64,000 nt of DNA from Bdellovibrio sp. ZAP7 (GTDB lineage Bacteria; Bdellovibrionota; UBA1018; CAIMNF01): the NCBI GenBank assembly GCA_945874535.1, contig CAMCGZ010000003.1:1-64000 (forward strand). Direction: 5' to 3'. The number at the start of each line of letters is the position of its first letter. Positions within the stretch are counted from its first letter, which is position 1. A program made the translations under genes and the position numbers. Under the pieces are notes generated by a model that saw only the letters and a list, made by a program, of their open reading frames with translations, searched no databases and had not been told where the DNA came from. Shown here in pieces: positions 7,778-15,037 of this stretch.

Positions 7778-7889
7778 TTCGCACTTCTTCGATCGCCTGA
7801 CGGAAACCACGTGGAAAATGCCAGATTCGACCCCCAATCACGAGGGTGAACACAAGAAACAGCGCTGCCTTCTTGAAGAACAGGTCCAT
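7710..7889 (-). CDS. 59-residue single-helix membrane protein
   Basis: The start ATG overlaps the TGA of the TadB/TadC-like gene by one base (TGATG), a hallmark of translational coupling. The product begins MDLFFKKAALFLVFTLVIGG, one membrane helix, and continues as a charged, mostly basic tail (QAIEEVRIKEERSK, then Gly/Arg/Pro-rich). It could be an accessory subunit of the secretion apparatus or a divergent pilin-like protein, but it lacks the Flp pilin cleavage motif. Its last 68 nt are antisense to the end of the ATPase gene. Confidence 0.55.
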   Translation of the reverse strand: MDLFFKKAALFLVFTLVIGGRIWHFPRGFRQAIEEVRIKEERSKPAGNKGSRARSPRPG

Positions 7890-8905
7890 CACGATTCGAT
7901 TTCCCGGAGTGCATGAAGTAAAGCGGCCGCAAGAAGAACGAATACCGGAGGAAGCACGAAGAGAAACAGCGGCAGCAGGCAGCGGTTCGGGAGCGCTTCG
8001 AGTCGCTCCCTGATCTTGAGTCGGACCTCTTGCTGGTGGGATTTCGAGATCGACTCGATCCGGTCCAGGCAAGACCTTCCTTCGAGCAGTGCGAGCTGAA
8101 TGGATTTTTTCACTTCCCTTCCCACGCGGATCACCAGACCGGAAACCGTCTCATCGCCTGCGACGGAATCGTGCGTCTCGGATTGCCAGACTTCGGCTCC
8201 CCAAAGTGAGGCCAATGAGGGATCTCTGAACGCAAGCTCTTCGTGTTGCTTTCTCCATGCGAGATCGGGGGGCAATCCTCCCGAAACCAGAGACAGCATG
8301 CGCTCAAGAGCGGCCGGTGCCGACAAGAGCCACTGTCGTTGAGTGAACGGCAATCCGCCGTATCGAGCCTCTTCCGCCAAATTCAGAATCCAAACCGCCG
8401 AGAAGGAGGCGTAAACACTTCCACCTGCGATCAAGAGCAAGAACCCCGATCCGCCGGAGCCGATTCCGGGCATCATTTCGTACAGGGCGAAGCCGAACAA
8501 AGGGACCAGCCCCATCCCGGTCAGCGCCTGACTGAAGGCTTGGGTGGTCCGGGCACGGGCCTCCATCAAGCCATCGGCCTGGGCAAGTAAGGTCTCCTCC
8601 ATTCTCTTCAGCGTCGGGAGCACCGCCGAACCCGATTCCCTCAGATCACGGATTCCAGTGGCAATCAGAATTCCCCAAGGGGCGGGAAAGCCTCGAAGCC
8701 GGTCCCAATCCTTCTGCTCCGGGACGATTCCTCCTTCGAGTGTCTCTCCCAGGGTCTTCAAGACCGATGCGGCCGATCGAAGCTCCCGGGCCTGTTCGCC
8801 CCACTTCCATCCACTGAAAATCCGCTCCAGAAACGGAGTCAGATCCACCCATGAACGCTGAAGCACCCACAAACCGAGCCCCCATTGCCACCCGTTCGAG
8901 ATCAT
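7889..8905 (-). CDS. Tad inner-membrane platform protein, apparent TadB-TadC fusion
   Basis: This 338-residue protein has two GSPII_F-like halves. The first (residues about 35-170) runs from an amphipathic region (LKTLGETLEGGI) to EARARTTQAFSQALTGMGLVPLFGFAL, the TadB pattern. The second (about 205-335) starts LERMLSLVSGGLPPDLAW and ends RLEALPNRCLLPLFLFVLPPVFVLLAAALL, the TadC pattern. Tad systems usually encode TadB and TadC separately at about 300 residues each; here both halves are compressed. It would anchor the CpaF-type ATPase at the inner membrane. It is convergent with the secretin-ATPase pair and coupled to the 59-residue gene. The fusion is my reading of the repeat, not an alignment. 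Confidence 0.7.
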   Translation of the reverse strand: MISNGWQWGLGLWVLQRSWVDLTPFLERIFSGWKWGEQARELRSAASVLKTLGETLEGGIVPEQKDWDRLRGFPAPWGILIATGIRDLRESGSAVLPTLKRMEETLLAQADGLMEARARTTQAFSQALTGMGLVPLFGFALYEMMPGIGSGGSGFLLLIAGGSVYASFSAVWILNLAEEARYGGLPFTQRQWLLSAPAALERMLSLVSGGLPPDLAWRKQHEELAFRDPSLASLWGAEVWQSETHDSVAGDETVSGLVIRVGREVKKSIQLALLEGRSCLDRIESISKSHQQEVRLKIRERLEALPNRCLLPLFLFVLPPVFVLLAAALLHALREIES

Positions 8906-8935
8906 TCCCGGTAACAGAGCAATTCAAGTGCCAGG

Positions 8936-9175
8936 TCAGTTTCTTGACGGGGCTTGATCAAGGATTTCTACCATCGCACCCAGCGACTTCAACACGGCAT
9001 CGAGATCGGCGAGCGCCGACTCCGGGACCAACAGTTCGAGCTCGCGAGTCTGCGCATGATGCACGTGAGGAAGAGTCGAGTAGGCCACCAGACCCTCCTG
9101 AGCTTCAAGAACCGCGTAAACAAAAGCAGAATCACGCTTGTGAGTGCTAATAAAAATCTTGTGTGCGCGAGACAT
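8936..9175 (-). CDS. Small DUF4911-like protein
   Basis: This soluble 79-residue protein has an alternating pattern (KIFISTHKRDSAFVYAVLEAQEGL ... LELLVPESALADLDAVLKSL) suggesting a small alpha/beta fold. It resembles DUF4911, short proteins common in deltaproteobacteria, but that is from memory. It lies 30 nt upstream of the Tad platform gene on the same strand and is divergent from the CpoB-like gene by 21 nt. Function unknown. Confidence 0.6.
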   Translation of the reverse strand: MSRAHKIFISTHKRDSAFVYAVLEAQEGLVAYSTLPHVHHAQTRELELLVPESALADLDAVLKSLGAMVEILDQAPSRN

Positions 9176-9188
9176 ATCCTACTAAACT
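9159..9188 (+). promoter_or_regulatory. Possible promoter of the CpoB-like gene
   Basis: TTGTGT (9159-9164) and TAAACT (9183-9188) are 18 bp apart, and the -10 ends 8 nt before the ATG at 9197, giving a leader of at most about two bases. It lies inside the divergent DUF4911-like gene start. Confidence 0.35.
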
Positions 9189-9196
9189 GTAGCAGT

Positions 9197-10093
9197 ATGG
9201 CGTCAAACTGTACACCACGTCGTCTTCTCTTGATCGGACTCGGGTGTTGGCTCGGGACGCTTTCCTCTTGTGCGCACAAAGCCCCTGTGGCCGCACCCCT
9301 GACTCCGTCCGACCCTCTCCCCCCTCCACCGGTTGAAAGTGTCGAAGTCCGGATTTCCAGACTCCAAGACCGGATCATGGACCTCGAGACACGGATCTCA
9401 GCCCTGAATGACAAGATCAACCTGACCCAAGGTGTTCCACCGACTCCAACGGGCACGGTAGCAGACAAGCAGGCATTGGAGGTCGTTTCCACACCGGCCG
9501 CTCATGCCCTGATGATCCCCCAGTCCAAGGCCGCGCCCAAAGCACTCCCGAAAAAAGCGCCTGTGACCCCTGCTGCACATCCGGCCACCCGCAAAGCTTC
9601 ATTTGCCAGCGACCCTTCATTGGATCGGTTCCGCGAAGCCAAGATTCTTTTTGATACCCGCCGCTATTCGGATGCGATCGTGGAGTTCTCGGACTTCATC
9701 AAGAATGAGCCAGATCATCCTTTGGCTCCCTCGGCCCAGTACCATTTGGCCATGGGCTATCTGGAACAAAAAGAGTACAAATTAGCAGAAGACGAGTTCA
9801 ACCGGGTTCTGCTCTCGTACCCTCATTCAAGCCATGTCCCGGATACCCTGCTCGCACTCCACCGGGTCTCCGAGGCTCTGAAGAAGGCCCCTCGAGCCAC
9901 CTATTTCAAGGAAAAACTTCTTTCCCAGTTTCCGAATTCTCCCCAAGCCAAGGCTTTCTCGGCAACCCGTCCGTTACCCACAGAAAAGCCCGAGTCCGGA
10001 TTCGAATCTTCTGAAGAGCCCAAGCTGATTGAAAAGCCGGTCACACCGACCGCACCCGAACCTCCCGCCCACGGAGACGCTGCGCACTCATGA
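9197..10093 (+). CDS. CpoB/YbgF-like lipoprotein with TPR repeats
   Basis: The 298-residue precursor has a lipobox (LGTLSSC, Cys at about residue 19), so it is a lipoprotein. A coiled coil follows (VEVRISRLQDRIMDLETRISALNDKIN), then a Pro/Ala/Lys linker, then TPR repeats (FREAKILFDTRRYSDAIVEFSDFIKNEPDHPLAPSAQYHLAMGYLEQKEYKLAEDEF and onward). This coiled coil plus TPR order is that of CpoB/YbgF, which links the Tol-Pal machine to septal peptidoglycan synthesis. No tol or pal gene is adjacent, so the role is inferred. It overlaps the LysM gene by 4 nt. The ATG at 9197 is chosen for the lipoprotein signal. Confidence 0.82.
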   Translation: MASNCTPRRLLLIGLGCWLGTLSSCAHKAPVAAPLTPSDPLPPPPVESVEVRISRLQDRIMDLETRISALNDKINLTQGVPPTPTGTVADKQALEVVSTPAAHALMIPQSKAAPKALPKKAPVTPAAHPATRKASFASDPSLDRFREAKILFDTRRYSDAIVEFSDFIKNEPDHPLAPSAQYHLAMGYLEQKEYKLAEDEFNRVLLSYPHSSHVPDTLLALHRVSEALKKAPRATYFKEKLLSQFPNSPQAKAFSATRPLPTEKPESGFESSEEPKLIEKPVTPTAPEPPAHGDAAHS

Positions 10094-11640
10094 TGAAACA
10101 CCCGCTCATGGTGACTCTCATCGGACTTGCCGCTCTGAAGGCGCATGCGGAATACGAAATCCGGCCGGGCGATACGCTCTCCGGTTTGGCCAAGTCGCAG
10201 TACGGGAGTATCGAGAAGTGGAAAGAACTCTACGATTTGAACAAGCCGCAGATCCGGAATCCGGACCTGATCTTTCCCGGACAGCGCCTCAAGCTACTCG
10301 AGGGTGACGCTGCCGAAATGATCGCGGCAGCCGCCCCCTTGGCTGAAACCGCCGGGGGCACAAAATCGGACGTCTCACGGACTCCGGTCTCGTCTTCTTC
10401 CAAGAAGAGAAAGCTCTCAGAAGAATGGCGCCTTTTACCCCTCCAGAACTGGGAAAAGTTCGTGTTCAAGAGCGATCCTGCGATCGATCCGGACGGTTTT
10501 GACCGGAGGAGTCGGGTGGCTCAAGTGATTGTCGACAAGACCCATGCCGGCTCCACCATCTCGGGTGATCGGATTCCGATCCAAGGTGAGATCGTGGGCG
10601 CACGGACCGACTTCAGTGGGATCGCCATCGGTGATCAGGTTTTCATCCGGCAGGATGAGAACCTCCAGATCGGAAAGACTTACTCGATCACCACCGGCCC
10701 CGAGAAAATCGAATCGGAACGCGATGGAAGAGTCGGCTTCGTATACCCCCTCCAGGGAACTGTCCGCTTGGTCGGAGTGCGGGACGGGGTTTTTATCGGA
10801 ACCGTGGTGTCGATGTCGGGCATGGTTTACCGGAACCAATTGCTCATCCCTGAAGTCAAACACCTCCAAATCGGGAATCCGATTGCCGCAGGCGGAGCCA
10901 TCGAAGCCACCGTCATCACTCCCGAGGCCGACCAGGAAAAAATGCTCGGCTCTCAACAACTCCTCTTTCTGGATGTCGGACAGTCGGACGGGGTCAAAAA
11001 TGGCATGGTGTTCAGAAACTTCGTGCATGAGGACCCTCTCTCCAAAGAGGAGATCTCATCGAAGGACTTTCTGATCGAATCGGAGATTCAGGTTCTGGAA
11101 TCTTACGATCGCTTTTCGGCCGCGATGGTGATCCGGAGCCGCTCACACCTGATGTCGGGTGATACAGTCGTGGCTCTGACGGACCTGAAGGATCTGAACC
11201 GCCACCAAGGCATGCAGACGATCATCCAAGACAAGGCAACCACGGACGAGATCAACGAACTCGATCAGATGGACAGCGCAGACGGTCTCGGTGAGAAAGA
11301 GCGTCAGGACCTGAAACAGCTCGAGAGCTGGACTCAGCCGGTGCCTTCCGATTCCGCCTCTACCCTCGAGGGTGGAGAAGATATCCAGAAGGTCGATCTG
11401 AACTCCGGAAGGAAGCCCCCGACCATTGGCGAAGAGCTCGCTCCCAATGACGGTACGGACAAAGACCAACCCAAGAAGCCAAAAGAGGCACCCGAACCGG
11501 AAACCGCTCCGACCGAAGAGCTTCCTCCTTCAGAAGAGCTTCCGCCCAGCCCCGAAGTTGACGTTGCAGAACCGACTGCCACTCCAGCTCCCTCCCCGGC
11601 TCCCGAAAGCGAACTTCCTCCCTCGCCGGAGACAGAGTAA
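10090..11640 (+). CDS. Exported LysM peptidoglycan-binding protein
   Basis: This 516-residue protein has a signal peptide ending AHA. A single LysM domain follows immediately (YEIRPGDTLSGLAKSQYGSIEKWKELYDLNKPQIRNPDLIFPGQRLKL, residues about 22-70). The 300-residue middle is unfamiliar, with repeated beta-rich segments (GDRIPIQGEIVGAR, RLVGVRDGVFIGTVVSM). The last 80 residues are a Pro/Glu-rich low-complexity tail. The start overlaps the CpoB-like stop (ATGATG), so the pair is coupled. Both probably act in the periplasm at the cell wall. Confidence 0.85.
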   Translation: MMKHPLMVTLIGLAALKAHAEYEIRPGDTLSGLAKSQYGSIEKWKELYDLNKPQIRNPDLIFPGQRLKLLEGDAAEMIAAAAPLAETAGGTKSDVSRTPVSSSSKKRKLSEEWRLLPLQNWEKFVFKSDPAIDPDGFDRRSRVAQVIVDKTHAGSTISGDRIPIQGEIVGARTDFSGIAIGDQVFIRQDENLQIGKTYSITTGPEKIESERDGRVGFVYPLQGTVRLVGVRDGVFIGTVVSMSGMVYRNQLLIPEVKHLQIGNPIAAGGAIEATVITPEADQEKMLGSQQLLFLDVGQSDGVKNGMVFRNFVHEDPLSKEEISSKDFLIESEIQVLESYDRFSAAMVIRSRSHLMSGDTVVALTDLKDLNRHQGMQTIIQDKATTDEINELDQMDSADGLGEKERQDLKQLESWTQPVPSDSASTLEGGEDIQKVDLNSGRKPPTIGEELAPNDGTDKDQPKKPKEAPEPETAPTEELPPSEELPPSPEVDVAEPTATPAPSPAPESELPPSPETE

Positions 11641-11723
11641 ATTCATCAGCATTTACAAGGCATTGAACCAGAACCACTTGAAAGGTACTCAAGTTTTGGC
11701 CAATCCCGACCGAAACGCTCGGC

Positions 11724-13436
11724 ATGAGCCTGAAGACCCTTTCATTCACCTCTTTCCTTTTGGTCCTGATCTCAACATCGGCGATGGCAGAAGATCCTCC
11801 TTCGAGCTACCAACGCCCCCGTTGGAGAAAAGCGATGCGCGTCACCCACGGAGACTGGGAAGAGGCGAAATCGAAATATGAAGAAGGCATGGCGAACTAC
11901 TATTACGCCGGCTACGTCTACGACCTTTATGCCGCAAAGGTGAAGAATCTGGTGGTTCGAGAGGATCAGATCAAAACGGAGCTTTCCAAACCGAAACCCC
12001 CGGGACTGAATGCCACCACGGACGAAGCATGGAACCGTAAAATCAATAACCTCAAACTGGAACTTGCCAAAGTCGAGGGTGAGCGAAAAAGCCAAGAAGG
12101 GGTCCTGAAGCAGGCCGAGGGGACCTTTATGGCCAACTCTCCTGAAACTCTCCGTAAAGACCTCGACGCAGCCGCGAAAACCGCCCGCTACAACGCCGAG
12201 AATAACGATAAAAAAGATATCCGGAAAGGCCGGAGGATCTTAAACGAAACCCACCCCTCGGGTGAGGCTGGCGCGTTGGCCACGAATCAGATCACCCTGG
12301 AAGCCAACCGGAGAGCTCGCGAAGAGTTCACCTTGCGCTATCCTGATGAGCAGGTTCCCGGATCAAGAAGACAACTGGCAGTTGTTTCTTCTTCGGATGG
12401 TAGCGCATCAGGCAATGGCACCGTTTCAGGCCTGAAAACCTACACCGGACTCTTATCAGACTACCGCAGAACCGGTGTTGCCGGGGCCAATGTTGCGTCC
12501 CCTTCCCCTTCCCCTTCCCCTTCCCCAATCGCCACTCCGACTCCCGCACCGACCGTGGCTCCAGTTGTCGCCTCGGGTGAGGCCGGAAAAGGTCCGGTTT
12601 GCGATCAGGCTTACGCGGAAATTGTGAAACTCCTGCTTTCGAAGGATCATCACCCGAAAGCATTCGCAGACATGATCCACCTGGCCCAATTGAAACTCGC
12701 CTACCGGATGACCGATCCGAAGATGGACGTGAAAACGATCGAGGCATATGTCAAAAAAGCCAAGCTCCACACCTCGGTAAAAGACGGTCTCTCGGATGCA
12801 CAATCCGAATTCAGTAAATCCCTCGGTGCGATCTATTCGAAGTTCGGAGTCGAGGGAGACGCCGGTCTGATCAAGAGTTTCGAGCATGAACCGGGCTACA
12901 TCAAGGCCCGATTGAACAATGAATCGACTTCTGCGGTATTGCTCTATCTTTCTAAAAACGAGAAAGACGCGACACTGCCGATTCAAGAAAGCGATGCAGC
13001 TGCGGTTTGGGCCATGAAAAGCCTGATGAAAAACAAGAAACCGGGCAGTGCGGACTACAACTTGCTCAGTTTCTCCACGCGCCTTTGCCAGTACTTCAAA
13101 GACTCTTCTTGTGGCAGCGGCACGCGGACTCCGGCCAGCATCGATCAAATCAAAAGGGATCACGAAACCCTAGATCAGGCCTTCTCCGAGAAACTTTCCA
13201 AGGCCTCAGAGAAATGGGCGCGCGACCCGGCCTACAAGGTGTGTTTCGAAAAAGAGTATTGCAACCTGAACGCACCCGTCACACTCGGAATGAAGGATCT
13301 CGAAAAACTGAAATCCAAATTGGCCGAAGTGGTTGCCAAATCCACTGTCGATGGCGTTGATGGCAAAGTGGAAGTCGACCCCGCTCGCACTGTTTCCAAG
13401 GGCGGAGACCTGACCATTTACCTCAAAGAAAAATGA
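11724..13436 (+). CDS. Large secreted hypothetical protein with Ser-Pro linker
   Basis: The 570-residue protein has a signal peptide (MSLKTLSFTSFLLVLISTSAMA). Residues 25-240 are charged and helical (KLELAKVEGERKSQEGVLKQAEG). A linker SPSPSPSPSPIATPTPAPT (around 258-276) is encoded by a hexanucleotide repeat. A C-terminal domain of about 280 residues has paired cysteines (RLCQYFKDSSCG; YKVCFEKEYCN). No known domain is recognised. It lies 83 nt after the LysM gene and may extend that exported-protein operon; no good Shine-Dalgarno is seen. The stop is 3 nt from the convergent methyltransferase stop. Confidence 0.75.
   Translation: MSLKTLSFTSFLLVLISTSAMAEDPPSSYQRPRWRKAMRVTHGDWEEAKSKYEEGMANYYYAGYVYDLYAAKVKNLVVREDQIKTELSKPKPPGLNATTDEAWNRKINNLKLELAKVEGERKSQEGVLKQAEGTFMANSPETLRKDLDAAAKTARYNAENNDKKDIRKGRRILNETHPSGEAGALATNQITLEANRRAREEFTLRYPDEQVPGSRRQLAVVSSSDGSASGNGTVSGLKTYTGLLSDYRRTGVAGANVASPSPSPSPSPIATPTPAPTVAPVVASGEAGKGPVCDQAYAEIVKLLLSKDHHPKAFADMIHLAQLKLAYRMTDPKMDVKTIEAYVKKAKLHTSVKDGLSDAQSEFSKSLGAIYSKFGVEGDAGLIKSFEHEPGYIKARLNNESTSAVLLYLSKNEKDATLPIQESDAAAVWAMKSLMKNKKPGSADYNLLSFSTRLCQYFKDSSCGSGTRTPASIDQIKRDHETLDQAFSEKLSKASEKWARDPAYKVCFEKEYCNLNAPVTLGMKDLEKLKSKLAEVVAKSTVDGVDGKVEVDPARTVSKGGDLTIYLKEK
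12498..12526 (+). repeat. Hexanucleotide repeat (TCCCCT)n
   Basis: Four exact TCCCCT units plus a partial fifth encode Ser-Pro repeats in the linker of the secreted protein. Gain or loss of units would keep the reading frame and change linker length. Confidence 0.8.
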
Positions 13437-13439
13437 GGG

Positions 13440-14810
13440 TCACCCCGCCGGAGTTTCTCCGACCTGGGCGATCTGGCACTTGAGATAGTGCCCTTCCTGG
13501 AATTCCAACCTCGAAAAATGATCGATGGACGGAGCCCCTTGGGCGATCCAGCGCACCGTCCGCTTTGATCTGCGGGTGGCTTTTCCGAGGACCTCGAAAA
13601 AGTCCTCGTTCGAGAGCAATTGGGAACAAGAACAGCACGCCACAATCCCACCCGGACGGGCCTTCATCAAAGCAGTCTGGTACAAGGATGCATAAGCCTG
13701 CTTTCCTTGAGGGATGCTCTTCCGGTTCTTGATAAACGCCGGTGGGTCCGCAATGACCACGTCATAACCGCCATCGTTCAGACCGGGAATCGGATCGAGA
13801 ACATCCGCTTTCAGACACTCCACCCGGACAAGATCGGCGATTCCAAGCTGCTTGGCCGCTTCCATCAGATTCTTCTCTGCAAATCGAAGTGCCGGCTCAG
13901 AAGCATCCACGCAAGTGATCACCGCAGGCAAGGCCTTCCTTTCGGCCAACACCTGGAGCAAATGAGTCCCCCACTGCCCGACATAAGAACAAAGATCGAG
14001 AATCCTCGTTTCTTTACGCGATGTCCCTGACTCGAGCCTCCACTTCCTGAGAAGCAGTGTCTCGAGCAAGCGGATATTCTGAAGTTGGTCGAAGAAAAAC
14101 CCAGTCTTCTGGCCTGACAGGAGATCGGCCGAGAGATCGAGAGTCGATCCCATCACGCCAGGGACCGAGAAACGGAAGGATTTGAGTGCTTCGATGAAGG
14201 ATGGATCGACTTCGTCTTTTCCATCCTGAAGACGAATCACGCGAACCGGCTCCCGGGTCATCCCCTCGCGCTCCCGCGAAGAAGCATCCCGACGCAACAC
14301 GATCCAACTTTGCGCAGGTTCCTGATTCTGAGCTCCGAGCTGGACGATGGCATCGATGATCGCAGGCAGACTCCGGTCCATCCCGGCACTGTGGGGCTGA
14401 ATCACATACACGGTCTGCCCGGAATTGCAAAAACGGTCGATCACGAGCCCGGACAAACCATCGGCTTCTCCGTAAATGAGGCGCATGCTTTGCCGGCCCT
14501 GGAACCAACTCTTCCGGAACGCCCAAGCGGTACGAAAGCGATCCAGGAAAAAGCGACCTTCGACCCCCGAAGGAGAAATCCCGTGTGCCTCCGCATCGCG
14601 ACTGAGTTCTCGAAAAGAAATCAAGGATCCGGGATGACCGAATCCATAGGCGCAGAAATTCCCCCCGGCATCGTGCAAGGAGACGAGTTCTCCCGGCTCC
14701 ATGCCCTTCGGCACTTCTTGCAACTCATTGGAGTAAACCCAAGGGTGCCCCTGTTTGAAACGACGTTCTTCTTTCGACTTCAGGCGGATCTGCCTCATCT
14801 TTTCGGCCAT
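13440..14810 (-). CDS. RlmI-like class I rRNA methyltransferase
   Basis: This 456-residue protein has an N-terminal PUA domain (KSKEERRFKQGHPWVYSNEL ... GELVSLHDAGGNFCAYGFGHPGS) and a C-terminal Rossmann methyltransferase domain with motif I ILDLCSYVGQWGTHLLQ, an acidic motif (VDASEPALRFAEKN), DPPAF (VIADPPAFIKNRK) and a Cys loop (VACCSCSQLL). The family (RlmI/RlmO) makes 5-methylcytosine in 23S rRNA using SAM. The ATG at 14810 is chosen because GGGAGGA lies just upstream. It overlaps the small membrane gene in front by 16 nt. It is longer than E. coli RlmI (396), mostly in the linker between the domains. Confidence 0.88.
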   Translation of the reverse strand: MAEKMRQIRLKSKEERRFKQGHPWVYSNELQEVPKGMEPGELVSLHDAGGNFCAYGFGHPGSLISFRELSRDAEAHGISPSGVEGRFFLDRFRTAWAFRKSWFQGRQSMRLIYGEADGLSGLVIDRFCNSGQTVYVIQPHSAGMDRSLPAIIDAIVQLGAQNQEPAQSWIVLRRDASSREREGMTREPVRVIRLQDGKDEVDPSFIEALKSFRFSVPGVMGSTLDLSADLLSGQKTGFFFDQLQNIRLLETLLLRKWRLESGTSRKETRILDLCSYVGQWGTHLLQVLAERKALPAVITCVDASEPALRFAEKNLMEAAKQLGIADLVRVECLKADVLDPIPGLNDGGYDVVIADPPAFIKNRKSIPQGKQAYASLYQTALMKARPGGIVACCSCSQLLSNEDFFEVLGKATRRSKRTVRWIAQGAPSIDHFSRLEFQEGHYLKCQIAQVGETPAG

Positions 14811-15037
14811 GGCATCTTCCTCCCGAAGATCATTAAAGGAACCAACAACACAAAAAACAACACCAGGATCAAAGGTAACAAAACGGGCAAGATCAACCAT
14901 GCAGCTGGGCCGCCACGGATGATCCGTACCCCGCCCCAATGGAACGTGCCCTCACCCGCCGACTTGGGCGTCAGGGACTCTCCGGTCCGGTCCAAAACCT
15001 CAATCTGCGAAGCATCGATCTTCTTCAAAGCGGACAC
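14795..15037 (-). CDS. Small membrane-anchored hypothetical protein
   Basis: The probable start is GTG at 15037, giving an 80-residue protein. The first half is soluble (KKIDASQIEVLDRTGESL). The second half is one or two membrane segments (AAWLILPVLLPLILVLFFVLLVPLMIF) with a basic end (GRKMPWPKR). It overlaps both neighbours, the aminopeptidase stop and the methyltransferase start, as expected in a tight operon. The start is uncertain because the frame is open upstream. Function unknown. Confidence 0.6.
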   Translation of the reverse strand: MSALKKIDASQIEVLDRTGESLTPKSAGEGTFHWGGVRIIRGGPAAWLILPVLLPLILVLFFVLLVPLMIFGRKMPWPKR

